From positions 1 through 33,351 of the forward strand of contig CAMWLE010000034.1 of assembly GCA_947175015.1 (NCBI GenBank): DNA of 33,351 nucleotides, read 5' to 3'. The number at the start of each line of letters is the position of its first letter. Position 1 is the stretch's first letter. The stretch comes from an uncultured bacterium (GTDB taxonomy: Bacteria > Bacillota > Clostridia > Lachnospirales > Lachnospiraceae). The notes beneath the pieces were generated by a model. It was not told where the DNA came from. It made no database searches and saw only the letters and a program-made list of their open reading frames with translations. This document shows positions 1-9,417 of this stretch, in pieces. Both the position numbers and the translations under genes were made by a program.

Positions 1-1384
1 TACGTCCGTCAGGGTATACCCTTTTCGATACGCTCCCGGCTCCGCAGGCGACTATAGTCTGTTTCTCCTCCATAATCAAAATATTATATAAACCATATTT
101 CCCTTCCTTTGCATAACCTACATTTTCAAAATTCCCGGACATATTCTTCTGCCGGTAGAGATAATAGGGCATTAGTCCCAGTTTTGCCGCACCCTCCGCC
201 GCTATCCGCATAGTCTCATCCGTGTTATGCAGCAACGCAATGCGCTCCCCCATAGCCTCCTGATTCTCCTGAAGCCACCGATTCAGACGGGATGCCCGCT
301 TGATTGCCAGGGAATGTACAGTGAGGCTGTCCGGTGCAAGTGCAGTCACTCTATCCATAGTATATTGTACATCTTTTTCCAACTCACCGGGCAACCCCAG
401 AATCAAATCCATATTGATATTATCAAATCCCACTTTTCGAGCCAGCCCATAGGCTTTTTCTACCTGTTCCACCGATGCCTTCCTGCCAATAATATCAAGC
501 GTCTCCTGCTTCATGGTCTGAGGATTCACAGATATTCTGCCGACGCCATGCCGATACAATACCTGAAGTTTCTCTTCTGTAATGCTGTCCGCCCGCCCCG
601 CTTCCACAGTAAATTCCTTTACCTGAGAGAAATCAAACAATTCCTTTAAGCTTGTAAGCAGTCTGTCCAACTGCTCTGGCTCCAATGTAGTAGGCGTTCC
701 TCCGCCAATATAAACACTGTCCAACGTTCTCTGACGAAACTGTTCCGATGTATACTCCATTTCCCTTATCAGACAATCTATATAGGCATCCACCCTCTTA
801 CGGTAACCGGCAATGGGAAATGAAGTAAAAGAGCAATACAGGCAAGTAGTAGGACAAAAGGGAATTCCTATATACAGGCTATACCCTCCCAAATAATCCA
901 CTTCCGCCAACAGCGCTCTCTCCCGCCTGGCAATGTCCAGAGACAATTCCGCTTTCTCCTGACTCACAAAGTGCTTCTGCCTGTAAAATTCTATGATCTC
1001 CTGATCTCCTTTTCCCTGATCCAACATGGAATAAGCCATCTTCGTGGGACGGATTCCTGTTAGATTTCCCCACGGAAGACTTTGACCGGTAATCTCACTT
1101 AAAACACAGTACAGAAAACGTTTCACCTCATCCTTATACCCTGCCTTGGAATCACCAAAAGCCCCATCTTCCTGCCAATGCCAACGATAATCCCTTCCGT
1201 CTATTGTGAATACAGCCCCATCCTCTTCCAGCCGAATATGAATCCGAATGTCCTGCAGTGCTTCCGCTTTCCCGTTCTTGCTCTCCGGTGTCAGCACTCT
1301 AACCTGCTCACCGGGATAAAATGCCCTCACAAGGGAATTCACATCATATTCAAAATTAGTTTTATTTAACTCCACCACCAGCAT
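1..1384 (-). CDS. hemZ: Radical SAM coproporphyrinogen dehydrogenase-like HemZ (3' end outside window)
   Basis: This reading frame is open from its ATG to the left window edge, so the C-terminus is missing. It encodes about 460 residues against roughly 490-500 for the family. The radical SAM cluster motif CPTTCLYC gives cysteines at about residues 177, 181 and 184, followed by YIGGGTPTTLE. Near the C-terminal side of the visible part, PYYLYRQKNMSGNFENVGY matches the coproporphyrinogen oxidase-like family. The start is set by AGGAGG about eight bases upstream. Members of this family bind a 4Fe-4S cluster and S-adenosylmethionine. HemZ is classed with oxygen-independent coproporphyrinogen III dehydrogenases, but its role in organisms with little haem synthesis is unsettled. 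It lies 63 bases downstream of the transglutaminase gene on the same strand and could be cotranscribed. Confidence 0.9.
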   Translation of the reverse strand, partial: MLVVELNKTNFEYDVNSLVRAFYPGEQVRVLTPESKNGKAEALQDIRIHIRLEEDGAVFTIDGRDYRWHWQEDGAFGDSKAGYKDEVKRFLYCVLSEITGQSLPWGNLTGIRPTKMAYSMLDQGKGDQEIIEFYRQKHFVSQEKAELSLDIARRERALLAEVDYLGGYSLYIGIPFCPTTCLYCSFTSFPIAGYRKRVDAYIDCLIREMEYTSEQFRQRTLDSVYIGGGTPTTLEPEQLDRLLTSLKELFDFSQVKEFTVEAGRADSITEEKLQVLYRHGVGRISVNPQTMKQETLDIIGRKASVEQVEKAYGLARKVGFDNINMDLILGLPGELEKDVQYTMDRVTALAPDSLTVHSLAIKRASRLNRWLQENQEAMGERIALLHNTDETMRIAAEGAAKLGLMPYYLYRQKNMSGNFENVGYAKEGKYGLYNILIMEEKQTIVACGAGSVSKRVYPDGR

Positions 1385-1447
1385 TTTATCATCCTCCTAA
1401 GCGTATGCCATGTCTGCATTCGCCAATGATTCTTTTTAACATTATTT

Positions 1448-4030
1448 TCATACGCTATGTGCATGGGTATCCTCAACACGATACATACATCTCCACACCT
1501 GAAATAACACCCTTTTATAAAAAGGCGATCTCATATACACACCACCCACCAATTTATCATGAAATCCGCATATCTGCCGCAATTCCTCGATAGAAAGTTC
1601 TGTTTTTCCGAAGGTACTCTTCTCCATTATTGTACAGAAGACCTCATATTCTCCCTCACTTAACTCCGGGCAGTTTTCCTGCACCTTCAGCCAGAATTCC
1701 TCTCCCCGCATGGTTACTTTTTCCGAACATCCTGCGATGCGCAGTGCCTTTCTCAGGTTCCGATACAACAGAAAACTACGCTCATTTCTTCCAGACCTTT
1801 GCATTACATCAGACCAATGACGTTTTCCTATACTTTGCAGCCTCATCCATAAGACAGCCAACCCACATACAGTCAATATCATTGCGGATATAACCAGCCA
1901 ATGCCGCAAATCCTGCCCTTCTCCTCCGGAAGCCTGTCCTCCTCCCTTATCGTCTTCCACACCTTCACCGATTTCCTCCGGCTCTTCCAGGGAATCCATC
2001 TGATTTTTCTCTTCCTCGGGCATATCGACAGGCTCCTGCACCGGCAGATCATCCTCCGGTTCCATTGCAGAAATCATCTCATCCTCTTCCACTGGCTTTG
2101 CTGTGGGTGTGATACTCTCCTGCTCATTCTGTTCCCATATCTCCAGATCATCCTCCTGCCAGGAATCCAGACCACCCAACACCTCTATCCTGTTATCTCC
2201 GGAAAATGCCACTGCCCCCGGCGTCATCTCCACAGGCACCCAACCTATCTCATCCAGATATATTTCCACCCAGGCATGTGCCTGTTTCCCCGTGAGTACT
2301 GCAGTATATCCATCACCGTCTCTGGAGAAATCTCCGGGCGATACCACATATCCTGTAGCATATCGGGCAGGAATACCAAAATAGCGGAACGCAAGCACCC
2401 CTGCGGAAGCAAAATGCACACAATATCCCCTATGACTCTCAAATAGAAAATATTCCACAAAATCCGTACCTGCCGGATTTCTTCCCGCATCCAAATCATA
2501 AACCGCCCGGTTTTCCAGGAAATACATCAAATCCAATGCACATGCCAATGCACTATCCGTACTGATATTCCCCTGTTTCAAAGATGCCGTAAGCACTGGC
2601 AATCGTTCTTCCGGATAATCCAGAAAACTATCATAGACATATTGGCGGTATTGTTGCTCCAAACGCTGCCAATCACCGGCCAGAGAAAAATCACTGCCGT
2701 TCCCGCGCATAAAGTGATATTGAAACTCATATTCCTTACTCTTACGCGCCACGCTTCCGTCGCTATGTACCTGAAAATCTTCTGTCAGCAATGCCCCATA
2801 AGGATAGATACTATAACTTCCCTTCCCCCCTAACTCTTCAATGGTAATATGCTCTACATCGGAATTCATTTCCAGCCGTCTGCTGACAGCTTCATAGCTG
2901 ATATTGACAAGTTCTGCATAATTTTCCGGCAAAGTCAGACCGTTTTCCCGGTAATAACGCTCCAAATGTCGGTCATTCATCCCTTCCCAAGTACTCTTAC
3001 CATAGGTTCCGCCCACAAAACCTTTTAAATACAATGTTCCTTCTGGAAGCCTGTCCACCGATACACGATAGGTATCTGATGAGTTATAAGAAAATAGATG
3101 ATTGCGATTAAAATCACCTGTTACATCCACCCCTGGTCCGAAACCGCCGGCAATATCGGAAAATATACTCTGCAATCCGGGAATCCACTTATCATTCACC
3201 ATGCAATAAAAGTTCGCTCTTTGCTCCATGGCCTCCATGTATGTTGCATCCAATCTTGGCAGCAAGATAGTATAAGAAATGCCCAAAACGACACCTGTCA
3301 AAACCATTGTCGCCCCCACCGCCTGTAGTCCCGCCTTAGGCGCATTTTCAAAATCCTTATATACAAGCACTGCCGCCAACCCCAATACACAGAAAACCAA
3401 CCAAAGAGAAGCAGGAAATACATTAAAAGTACAGGCAGAGGTAAACCACAGCACATTTCCGACAATTACACTGAAAATTTTGTCATGATTCCAACCATAC
3501 CCAGCCAATACTTCTAAAGGGAAGATACAAAACAACACGCTCAAAGTCATCAGCAAGGACCGATAATTCTCCATGCTCCCAACTTCCGCCATCAACCTCG
3601 CTCCGTCCGGCATAGCAATATGAAACTGATACATGAAATTCAACTGTTGTATAGCATCTCTCAAAGCCAGATATAACCCATAGCTTAACTGCTTACGAAA
3701 AATAACTGCCAGAAAAATATACAACAAAACACATACTCCCAACCGCACCAGTTTTCTCTTCTTATTATGTCCCCTATAAATCAAAACTGCCGCCACACAA
3801 CAAAGAAACAATCCTCCCCAGAATATCCCCCCGTTCAGCATTCCTTTGGTATTTCCCGGAACTCCCTTCCATGCGTTATAGCCATAGTACCCCAGCGCAG
3901 CGTCCTGGGAAGTATCATCCCATGACATGACACTCCAATGAATTCCCAGCACATCCAGAATAGCCCCCACAATGCCAACACTGTTTACCAATAACAGCAA
4001 TATGTCACATAAACGCTTTACCCTATTCAT
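1448..4030 (-). CDS. Membrane-anchored transglutaminase-like protein (TgpA type)
   Basis: The product is about 860 residues. The first 250 residues hold roughly six hydrophobic segments. An extracytoplasmic region with a transglutaminase core follows: Cys in HRGYCVHFASAG (about 538) and His in GKQAHAWVEIYL (about 586). The third catalytic position, usually Asp, appears as Glu in WVPVEMTPG. After this comes an acidic, Pro/Glu-rich linker, one more membrane segment (HWLVISAMILTVCGLAVLW), and a cytoplasmic tail that looks like DUF4129. I chose the ATG at 4030 because GGAGAG sits ten bases upstream; a GTG at 4036 is in frame but too close to that site. The start overlaps the end of the DUF58 gene by eight bases, which implies translational coupling. 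MoxR / DUF58 / transglutaminase is a recurrent trio. The substrate is unknown; cell-surface protein processing is an inference. Confidence 0.88.
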   Translation of the reverse strand: MNRVKRLCDILLLLVNSVGIVGAILDVLGIHWSVMSWDDTSQDAALGYYGYNAWKGVPGNTKGMLNGGIFWGGLFLCCVAAVLIYRGHNKKRKLVRLGVCVLLYIFLAVIFRKQLSYGLYLALRDAIQQLNFMYQFHIAMPDGARLMAEVGSMENYRSLLMTLSVLFCIFPLEVLAGYGWNHDKIFSVIVGNVLWFTSACTFNVFPASLWLVFCVLGLAAVLVYKDFENAPKAGLQAVGATMVLTGVVLGISYTILLPRLDATYMEAMEQRANFYCMVNDKWIPGLQSIFSDIAGGFGPGVDVTGDFNRNHLFSYNSSDTYRVSVDRLPEGTLYLKGFVGGTYGKSTWEGMNDRHLERYYRENGLTLPENYAELVNISYEAVSRRLEMNSDVEHITIEELGGKGSYSIYPYGALLTEDFQVHSDGSVARKSKEYEFQYHFMRGNGSDFSLAGDWQRLEQQYRQYVYDSFLDYPEERLPVLTASLKQGNISTDSALACALDLMYFLENRAVYDLDAGRNPAGTDFVEYFLFESHRGYCVHFASAGVLAFRYFGIPARYATGYVVSPGDFSRDGDGYTAVLTGKQAHAWVEIYLDEIGWVPVEMTPGAVAFSGDNRIEVLGGLDSWQEDDLEIWEQNEQESITPTAKPVEEDEMISAMEPEDDLPVQEPVDMPEEEKNQMDSLEEPEEIGEGVEDDKGGGQASGGEGQDLRHWLVISAMILTVCGLAVLWMRLQSIGKRHWSDVMQRSGRNERSFLLYRNLRKALRIAGCSEKVTMRGEEFWLKVQENCPELSEGEYEVFCTIMEKSTFGKTELSIEELRQICGFHDKLVGGVYMRSPFYKRVLFQVWRCMYRVEDTHAHSV

Positions 4031-5024
4031 ACACACATTGCTCTCCTAAATACAATTTGCAGTCCTCTTTCAGATGACATCCTTGTTCCAGAAAAAAGAT
4101 TTCCTCTTCCGCAATCAACAGCCCAATTTCCTTCTGCTGTAACAATGCACAAACCCATCCCTGCAAAGCTTCTATACTATCAATCTCACACTTCCGATAT
4201 CCATTGCCCTGCTTCCATACCACTACCAGCTTATTTCTAAGCGCCGCACTTTCTTCCTCCAGAAAACAAAGCACACTACTGGCCATATCAAGATATTGAT
4301 CCCATTTGTCCGCCTGTTCTCTAAAGGCATCCGAATAATTCAGATACAGTGTTATGGAATCGTTCTGCTCTAATTCCCTGACCTGCAAATCTTCTATTTT
4401 CGCTGCAAGCTTCCAATACACCCGCTGAAGGTTATCACCTGGCTGATACTCCCTCAATGTAACATCCCCCTCCTGCTCACCATTCGATGCCTTTACATAG
4501 AACGCGGACGCTTCTATCTCATCTGGAACAATGGGCGTGATGATTGGAGTAATACAGAATTTCACAGTCCCCACTCTCTTCACTGGCAACATAAAAATCC
4601 CAAAATAATCACAAATTCCTGCCTTCGTAATGACAATCTGAGCCTCACCACAATGGGAGGCGAAAAATTCCAGCACAACCTCATTCCTTCCCCGCCCAAA
4701 ACCATACAGCCACTTTCTAACCGTTATCTCCTTTTCTCCGGATGCTTTCCATCGGATCGCCATCCGTACCCGCGACACCGGAAGCAAGCCTTTGTTCTCC
4801 ACAATAATGCGGATATTCGCTGTGTTCCCCCTGGTAACGAAACTCTCTTGTGCGCCCACAGCCACCCTACACAAAAATGCCTTCGGCACCAGCATCAACA
4901 GGCTGGCCAGCGGAAGGCAAATCACACAGCAAAGCAGAAAACGCAAACCCTGAAAATCATACAACATGATGAAATATACCCCTGTCGCCAGAAGCAGCAG
5001 ATAGCCAATTCTTCTTCCTATCAT
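4023..5024 (-). CDS. DUF58 domain-containing membrane protein
   Basis: The protein has 333 residues. Two N-terminal hydrophobic stretches (about residues 5-50) precede a soluble part. The DUF58 hallmark is the stretch GDVTLREYQPGDNLQRVYWK followed by LAAKIEDLQVRELEQ. Proteins of this family are predicted to have a von Willebrand factor A-like fold and are normally encoded beside a MoxR-type ATPase, as here. The gene overlaps the transglutaminase start by eight bases. It lies 184 bases downstream of the MoxR gene, and that gap is occupied by a dispersed repeat, which is unusual within such an operon. The exact function is unknown; an adaptor between ATPase and transglutaminase is an inference from gene order. 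Confidence 0.88.
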   Translation of the reverse strand: MIGRRIGYLLLLATGVYFIMLYDFQGLRFLLCCVICLPLASLLMLVPKAFLCRVAVGAQESFVTRGNTANIRIIVENKGLLPVSRVRMAIRWKASGEKEITVRKWLYGFGRGRNEVVLEFFASHCGEAQIVITKAGICDYFGIFMLPVKRVGTVKFCITPIITPIVPDEIEASAFYVKASNGEQEGDVTLREYQPGDNLQRVYWKLAAKIEDLQVRELEQNDSITLYLNYSDAFREQADKWDQYLDMASSVLCFLEEESAALRNKLVVVWKQGNGYRKCEIDSIEALQGWVCALLQQKEIGLLIAEEEIFFLEQGCHLKEDCKLYLGEQCVYE

Positions 5025-5080
5025 CCTTTTTTCACGCCCCCCTGTTGCTTACAGCAGTACCAATCCTGATGAAAAATGCT

Positions 5081-5176
5081 GAAATTCTTTACACACTTAC
5101 CTCCATGCCGCCTGCGGCGGCACAAACAATCCCTGAACTGCCGCAAACCTGGAAGAACACTGCTCTTGCGTTCTTA
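5081..5176. repeat. Structured dispersed repeat, copy A
   Basis: On the plus strand this holds a conserved lead-in (TTCTTTACACACTTA), a GC-rich hairpin (CATGCCGCC with GGCGGCAC), a linker (AAACAATC, TGAACTG, GCAAA, GGAAGA) and a second hairpin (AAGAACAC with GCGTTCTT). The same order, with about 80% identity over the 35-base linker, recurs at 16070-16286; a short piece recurs at 14589. It separates the MoxR and DUF58 genes. It contains no gene of its own that I can support. It may be a mobile palindromic element or an RNA processing signal. Confidence 0.7.
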
Positions 5177-5208
5177 AAGGAAGGGCAAAGCCATTCCTTG
5201 GAAATGAC

Positions 5209-6189
5209 TTAGAAAATCTTCATTTCGTTCACACTTCTCCTCCCACGTTGCCCTGGCTGTGGTTCCTTCACCTGCCTCAGTACTTCGTCCAGAATATCCA
5301 CTGCTTTTTTACCATCCATTCTCGCCTTCTGGTTCAATCGAATCCGATGAATTCCCACATCATAAAAGGATTTCTTCACATCCTCCGGCACTACATACTC
5401 CCGATTTTCCAACCAGGCGTAAGCCCTGGCCATTTTCCCCATCGCCAATGTTCCCCGGGGACTGAAGCCAAGTTCTGTCATCTTGTGCTCTCTGGTAGCC
5501 GTAGATAGCTGTACCATATATTGATAAATCACATCATGGACAAATATCCCCTCTGCCTCCTCCTGCATCATTAGCAATTCTTCCCCATGAGTCACAGGTT
5601 CTATCTGCTCCAAAGGCTTATCACTATGACGGCTTTTTAACATTCTAATCTCATCCTCCTGCCCCGGATATCCCAGACTGATACAAATCAGGAATCTGTC
5701 CATCTGTGCTTCCGGCAGCTTCTGCGTTCCAAAAGATCCCACAGGATTCTGCGTTGCCAATACAATAAATGGCCGCGGCACCTGCCTGGTGACACCGTCA
5801 ACCGTCACATTTCCTTCTTCCATCACTTCCAAAAGCGCCGACTGGGTCTTCGGAGAAGTTCTATTAATCTCGTCCGCCAACAGCAAGTTACACATCACCG
5901 CCCCCGGGCGATATACGAAATTCCCTGTTTCCTTCTGGTACATGGAAAAGCCTGTAATATCCGAGGGCATCACATCCGGAGTGAACTGCACCCTGTTAGA
6001 TTGCAGCCCCATAGCCCGCGAAAAGGCAATGGCCATCTCCGTCTTCCCCACACCGGGAACATCCTCCAAAAGTACATGTCCCCTTGCAAGGATAGCAGCC
6101 ATTACCTTCCGAATACAATCATCCTTACCAACAATTACCTTTTTCACTTCCCCCATGACCTGATGTGCTTTGTTATTTTTATCATCCAT
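5209..6189 (-). CDS. MoxR family AAA ATPase
   Basis: The protein has about 326 residues, normal for MoxR. Walker A is in LEDVPGVGKTE, Walker B in NLLLADEINRTSPKTQSALL, and sensor 1 in VLATQNPVGSFGTQKLPEAQ. MoxR ATPases act as chaperones for metal-cofactor insertion or assembly of neighbouring proteins, and the pairing with DUF58 and transglutaminase genes is a known arrangement. A TTG at 6201 is in frame, but the ATG at 6189 has a GGAAG-type ribosome binding site at proper distance, so I prefer it. It lies 76 bases downstream of the metallo-hydrolase gene on the same strand. Confidence 0.92.
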   Translation of the reverse strand: MDDKNNKAHQVMGEVKKVIVGKDDCIRKVMAAILARGHVLLEDVPGVGKTEMAIAFSRAMGLQSNRVQFTPDVMPSDITGFSMYQKETGNFVYRPGAVMCNLLLADEINRTSPKTQSALLEVMEEGNVTVDGVTRQVPRPFIVLATQNPVGSFGTQKLPEAQMDRFLICISLGYPGQEDEIRMLKSRHSDKPLEQIEPVTHGEELLMMQEEAEGIFVHDVIYQYMVQLSTATREHKMTELGFSPRGTLAMGKMARAYAWLENREYVVPEDVKKSFYDVGIHRIRLNQKARMDGKKAVDILDEVLRQVKEPQPGQRGRRSVNEMKIF

Positions 6190-6265
6190 TTCCGCTTCCA
6201 ACTTCTCTTATATTACGCCCCTCACGCAACGCTTCCAAACATAGCAGCACAAACATTTTCATTTC

Positions 6266-6928
6266 CTACACGCAAAAAGGATTCTGTTCTTTTTCATGCC
6301 CTATGGTAGTACTTTCACCATGCCCCGGATACACTCTTGTATCATCAGGAAGCACAAATAATTTTTCCTTAATTGAACGAACCAACGTTCCCATACTTCC
6401 TGTAGGGAAATCCGTTCTGCCAATAGATTCCTGAAACAATGTGTCACCCGACACTAAAATCCCGGCTTCTTCAAAATAATAGCACGCACCTCCGGCTGTA
6501 TGCCCAGGTGTAGCAATCATCTTAAAACACATTCCGGCCAGAGTCAGCTCTTCCCCATCCTTCAAATACACATCCGCATAGGTAGAACATGCTCTTCCCG
6601 CCTGCTCTGACACATTCATCCGGACACTTTTCAAAAGTTCCCGTTCCGCCTCACAAGCATATACTTTCACCGGCTCTTGTCCGTCAGCTTCCGCCGCCGC
6701 ATTTGCAGCATCCCGCAGAGCGTCCAGGCCCCAGATATGATCAAAATGCCCATGTGTCAGCAGTATTCCCACGATTCGGAATCCGTTCTTCTGCAGCGCG
6801 GCATAAATATTTGCTCCCTTGTCCGCAGGATCTACTACGATTGCTTCCTGCTCTCCATCGCGATATAAAAAATAACAATTCGTCTGACACACGCCCATTA
6901 CCATACGCCCTATCTTGATTTCGCTCAT
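6266..6928 (-). CDS. Metallo-beta-lactamase-fold hydrolase (glyoxalase II-like)
   Basis: The protein has 220 residues. The zinc-binding motif THGHFDH is at about residues 58-64, followed by a third-ligand region GHTAGGACYYF, then SGDTLF and YPGHGEST. This is the complete metal-site pattern of the small YcbL/GloB-like hydrolases. The start ATG overlaps the rel stop codon (ATGA, four bases), so the two genes are translationally coupled; this pairing downstream of rel is common in Lachnospiraceae. The reaction could be thioester hydrolysis, for example of a glutathione- or bacillithiol-like adduct, but the substrate cannot be read from sequence. Confidence 0.9.
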   Translation of the reverse strand: MSEIKIGRMVMGVCQTNCYFLYRDGEQEAIVVDPADKGANIYAALQKNGFRIVGILLTHGHFDHIWGLDALRDAANAAAEADGQEPVKVYACEAERELLKSVRMNVSEQAGRACSTYADVYLKDGEELTLAGMCFKMIATPGHTAGGACYYFEEAGILVSGDTLFQESIGRTDFPTGSMGTLVRSIKEKLFVLPDDTRVYPGHGESTTIGHEKEQNPFCV

Positions 6929-9225
6929 CCTGTCGTCCTTTCTATATCCAGCACACTCTCTATACTGCGTATTTTGTCAATCACACGATTCAGCGCTTCC
7001 CTGCTCTCAACCTCAAAAGTAAGCTGCAATGTAGCAATCCCCTGACGGTTGGTTCTGGAATTCAATGACTGAATACTGATATTTCGTTCCGTCAACACCT
7101 TGGATATATCCACCAACAACCCCTTGCGGTCATTTGCAAACACCTGAATCACCGCCACATACTTCCCTGGATTTTCCTCCGGCTGCCACTCCGCATCGAT
7201 CACACGAACCCTCTCTATCACAGGCAGATTCATCATATTGATACAATCTGTCCTGTGAATGGAAATGCCGCGCCCTCTGGTGACGAAACCAATAATCTCA
7301 TCTCCGGGTACAGGAGAACAGCATTTAGAGAAGCGCACCGACAAATCTGCAATTCCCTTCACCACAATACCGCTCTTAGGCCGCATCATGGCAGGCTTTG
7401 CCATTGAGGTGTTCCCGGCTTCCGCAATACTTGCCAGAACCTCTTCATTGGTCATGGCTTTTTTATGCTCTCTGTCATAAAGCTCCTGCATTCTGTTGAC
7501 AATCTGCCCTTCCTTCAAGGCGCCATGGCCAATGGCCGCCAAAACAGAATCCCAGTCACGGAACCCGTATTTACGCATGATCGCATTCATATATTCTGTT
7601 TTTAATAGCTCAGACAGATTGACGGATCTGGTCTTACAATAATTGTTCAGTAATTCCTTTCCCTTGACAATATTATCTTCTTTCAGTTCATTCTTAAACC
7701 ATTGGTTGATCTTGTTCTTGGCCTGCGTACTCTTTACCACATTCAGCCAATCCCGGCTGGGACCTTTGGAATTCTGAGAGGTAATGATTTCAATACGATC
7801 ACCATTCTTAATCTCATAATCAATTGTCACCAGTTTATCATTGACCCTTGCTCCCACCATGCGATTGCCCACTGCGGAGTGAATGCTGTAAGCAAAATCA
7901 ATGGTGGTTGACCCGGCCGGCAGATTTTTCACTTCACCGGATGGGGTAAAGCAATATACATTATCAGAAAACAAATCCAGATCGTTTTTCAACAGTTTGA
8001 GAAATTCCTTATTGTCAGACAGATCCTGCTGCCATTCCAAAATCTGCCGCAGCCAGGACAACTTCTCTTCCTCCTGGGTCTCCACCTTTTTCCCATCGGA
8101 AGCATCCTTGTATTTCCAATGCGCCGCAATCCCGTACTCTGCCGCCTTGTGCATCTCAAACGTTCGTATCTGTATTTCAAAAGGCTGCCCGGAACTGCCG
8201 ATCAACGTGGTATGAAGAGACTGGTACATATTCGCCTTAGGCATGGCGATATAATCCTTGAATCGGCCGGGAATAGGTTTATACATCTCATGTATCACTC
8301 CCAGAGCCGCATAACAGTCCTTCACAGTATCCACAATGATTCGTACTGCAAACAGATCATAGATCTGATCCAACGTCTTATCCTGATTCTTCATTTTCTT
8401 GTAAATGCTGAAAAAATGTTTTACACGTCCATCAATTTTTGCCTTGAGACCTGCTTTCTGGATATGCTCACTGACCTCATCCACAATACTTTGAATATAT
8501 TTTTCCCTGACACTTTTGCGAACTGCTATTTTCTCCACCAAATCATAATAAACGTCCGGTTCCAAATATTTCAGAGACAAATCATCCAACTCTGTCTTAA
8601 TTTTGCTGATGCCGAGCCTCTGGGCAATGGGACAATAAATTTCCAGAGTTTCCTTCGCGATACGCTGTCGACTCTCAGGACTTTTATACTTTAAAGTACG
8701 CATATTATGGAGTCTGTCGGCCAATTTGATCAGGATCACACGAATATCCTTCGCCATGGCAAGAAACATTTTACGAAGATTCTCCGCCTGCATTTCCAGC
8801 TTTTCATCCACCTGATTCGTTCCCGTACTCAGGGGCAGGTGTTCCAGCTTGGTGACACCATCCACCAGCAATGCCACATCCTTCCCGAACTCCCGCTGCA
8901 GATCAGCCTCCGTCATGATGGTATCCTCCACCACATCATGCAGAAGCCCTGCCACAATGGTCTCCTTATCCAATTCCAGATCTGCCAGGATAATTGCCAC
9001 ATCCAAAGGATGGATGATATACGGTTCTCCTGACTTACGGAACTGGTTCTTATGAGCCTCCGCCGCAGTTTTATAAGCCTTTTCAATCATGGAAATATCA
9101 TCACTGGGATGATATCTAAGCACATGGTTAATGAGCTCCTGATATAGATCTTCAGGATTCACAAACTCCTGTGGTTCGCCCATCTTCCCATCGTCAAAAA
9201 TGCCATCGTTTTTTTCTTCTGCCAT
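6925..9225 (-). CDS. rel: Bifunctional (p)ppGpp synthetase/hydrolase
   Basis: The product is about 766 residues, the normal length for long RelA/SpoT homologues. Domains in order: HD hydrolase with HPLDVAI and LLHDVVEDT (about 75-110); nucleotidyltransferase synthetase with GRFKDYIAMPKANMYQSLHT (about 325-345); TGS with VYCFTPSGEVKNLPAGSTT (about 430); a zinc-finger/helical region; and a C-terminal ACT domain (about 695-766). The RFKD motif and intact HD residues mark the bifunctional type rather than the synthesis-only RelA. It makes and degrades the stringent-response alarmone. I chose the ATG at 9225; an in-frame GTG at 9237 lies directly against the AGGAAGG element. It sits downstream of apt and is coupled to the hydrolase gene. 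Confidence 0.96.
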   Translation of the reverse strand: MAEEKNDGIFDDGKMGEPQEFVNPEDLYQELINHVLRYHPSDDISMIEKAYKTAAEAHKNQFRKSGEPYIIHPLDVAIILADLELDKETIVAGLLHDVVEDTIMTEADLQREFGKDVALLVDGVTKLEHLPLSTGTNQVDEKLEMQAENLRKMFLAMAKDIRVILIKLADRLHNMRTLKYKSPESRQRIAKETLEIYCPIAQRLGISKIKTELDDLSLKYLEPDVYYDLVEKIAVRKSVREKYIQSIVDEVSEHIQKAGLKAKIDGRVKHFFSIYKKMKNQDKTLDQIYDLFAVRIIVDTVKDCYAALGVIHEMYKPIPGRFKDYIAMPKANMYQSLHTTLIGSSGQPFEIQIRTFEMHKAAEYGIAAHWKYKDASDGKKVETQEEEKLSWLRQILEWQQDLSDNKEFLKLLKNDLDLFSDNVYCFTPSGEVKNLPAGSTTIDFAYSIHSAVGNRMVGARVNDKLVTIDYEIKNGDRIEIITSQNSKGPSRDWLNVVKSTQAKNKINQWFKNELKEDNIVKGKELLNNYCKTRSVNLSELLKTEYMNAIMRKYGFRDWDSVLAAIGHGALKEGQIVNRMQELYDREHKKAMTNEEVLASIAEAGNTSMAKPAMMRPKSGIVVKGIADLSVRFSKCCSPVPGDEIIGFVTRGRGISIHRTDCINMMNLPVIERVRVIDAEWQPEENPGKYVAVIQVFANDRKGLLVDISKVLTERNISIQSLNSRTNRQGIATLQLTFEVESREALNRVIDKIRSIESVLDIERTTG

Positions 9226-9417
9226 ATAGATGTCCACGCCTTCCTGCCCATTTATAATTCTGCCGGAATTCCATTTCCTGCATCAGGGATCTGACCGGCC
9301 AGCTCTGCCCTGACAACCTGCTTGCCAGGCTGTTTCCTGCACTAACTGTACTTCTCATCATAACTCACGGAGATGCACATTTCATTGAAAACCGCTATAT
9401 TCCCATAATAATATCAA

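Noticed and set aside
1901-2446. A 181-codon plus-strand open frame
   Set aside because: Antisense to the transglutaminase gene; composition is His/Ser/Leu-rich with no domain.
9238-9417. Possible terminator or small gene between apt and rel
   Set aside because: A seven-base stem (CAGCCTG with CAGGTTG) exists but has no T-run, and no frame with a start and ribosome site was found.
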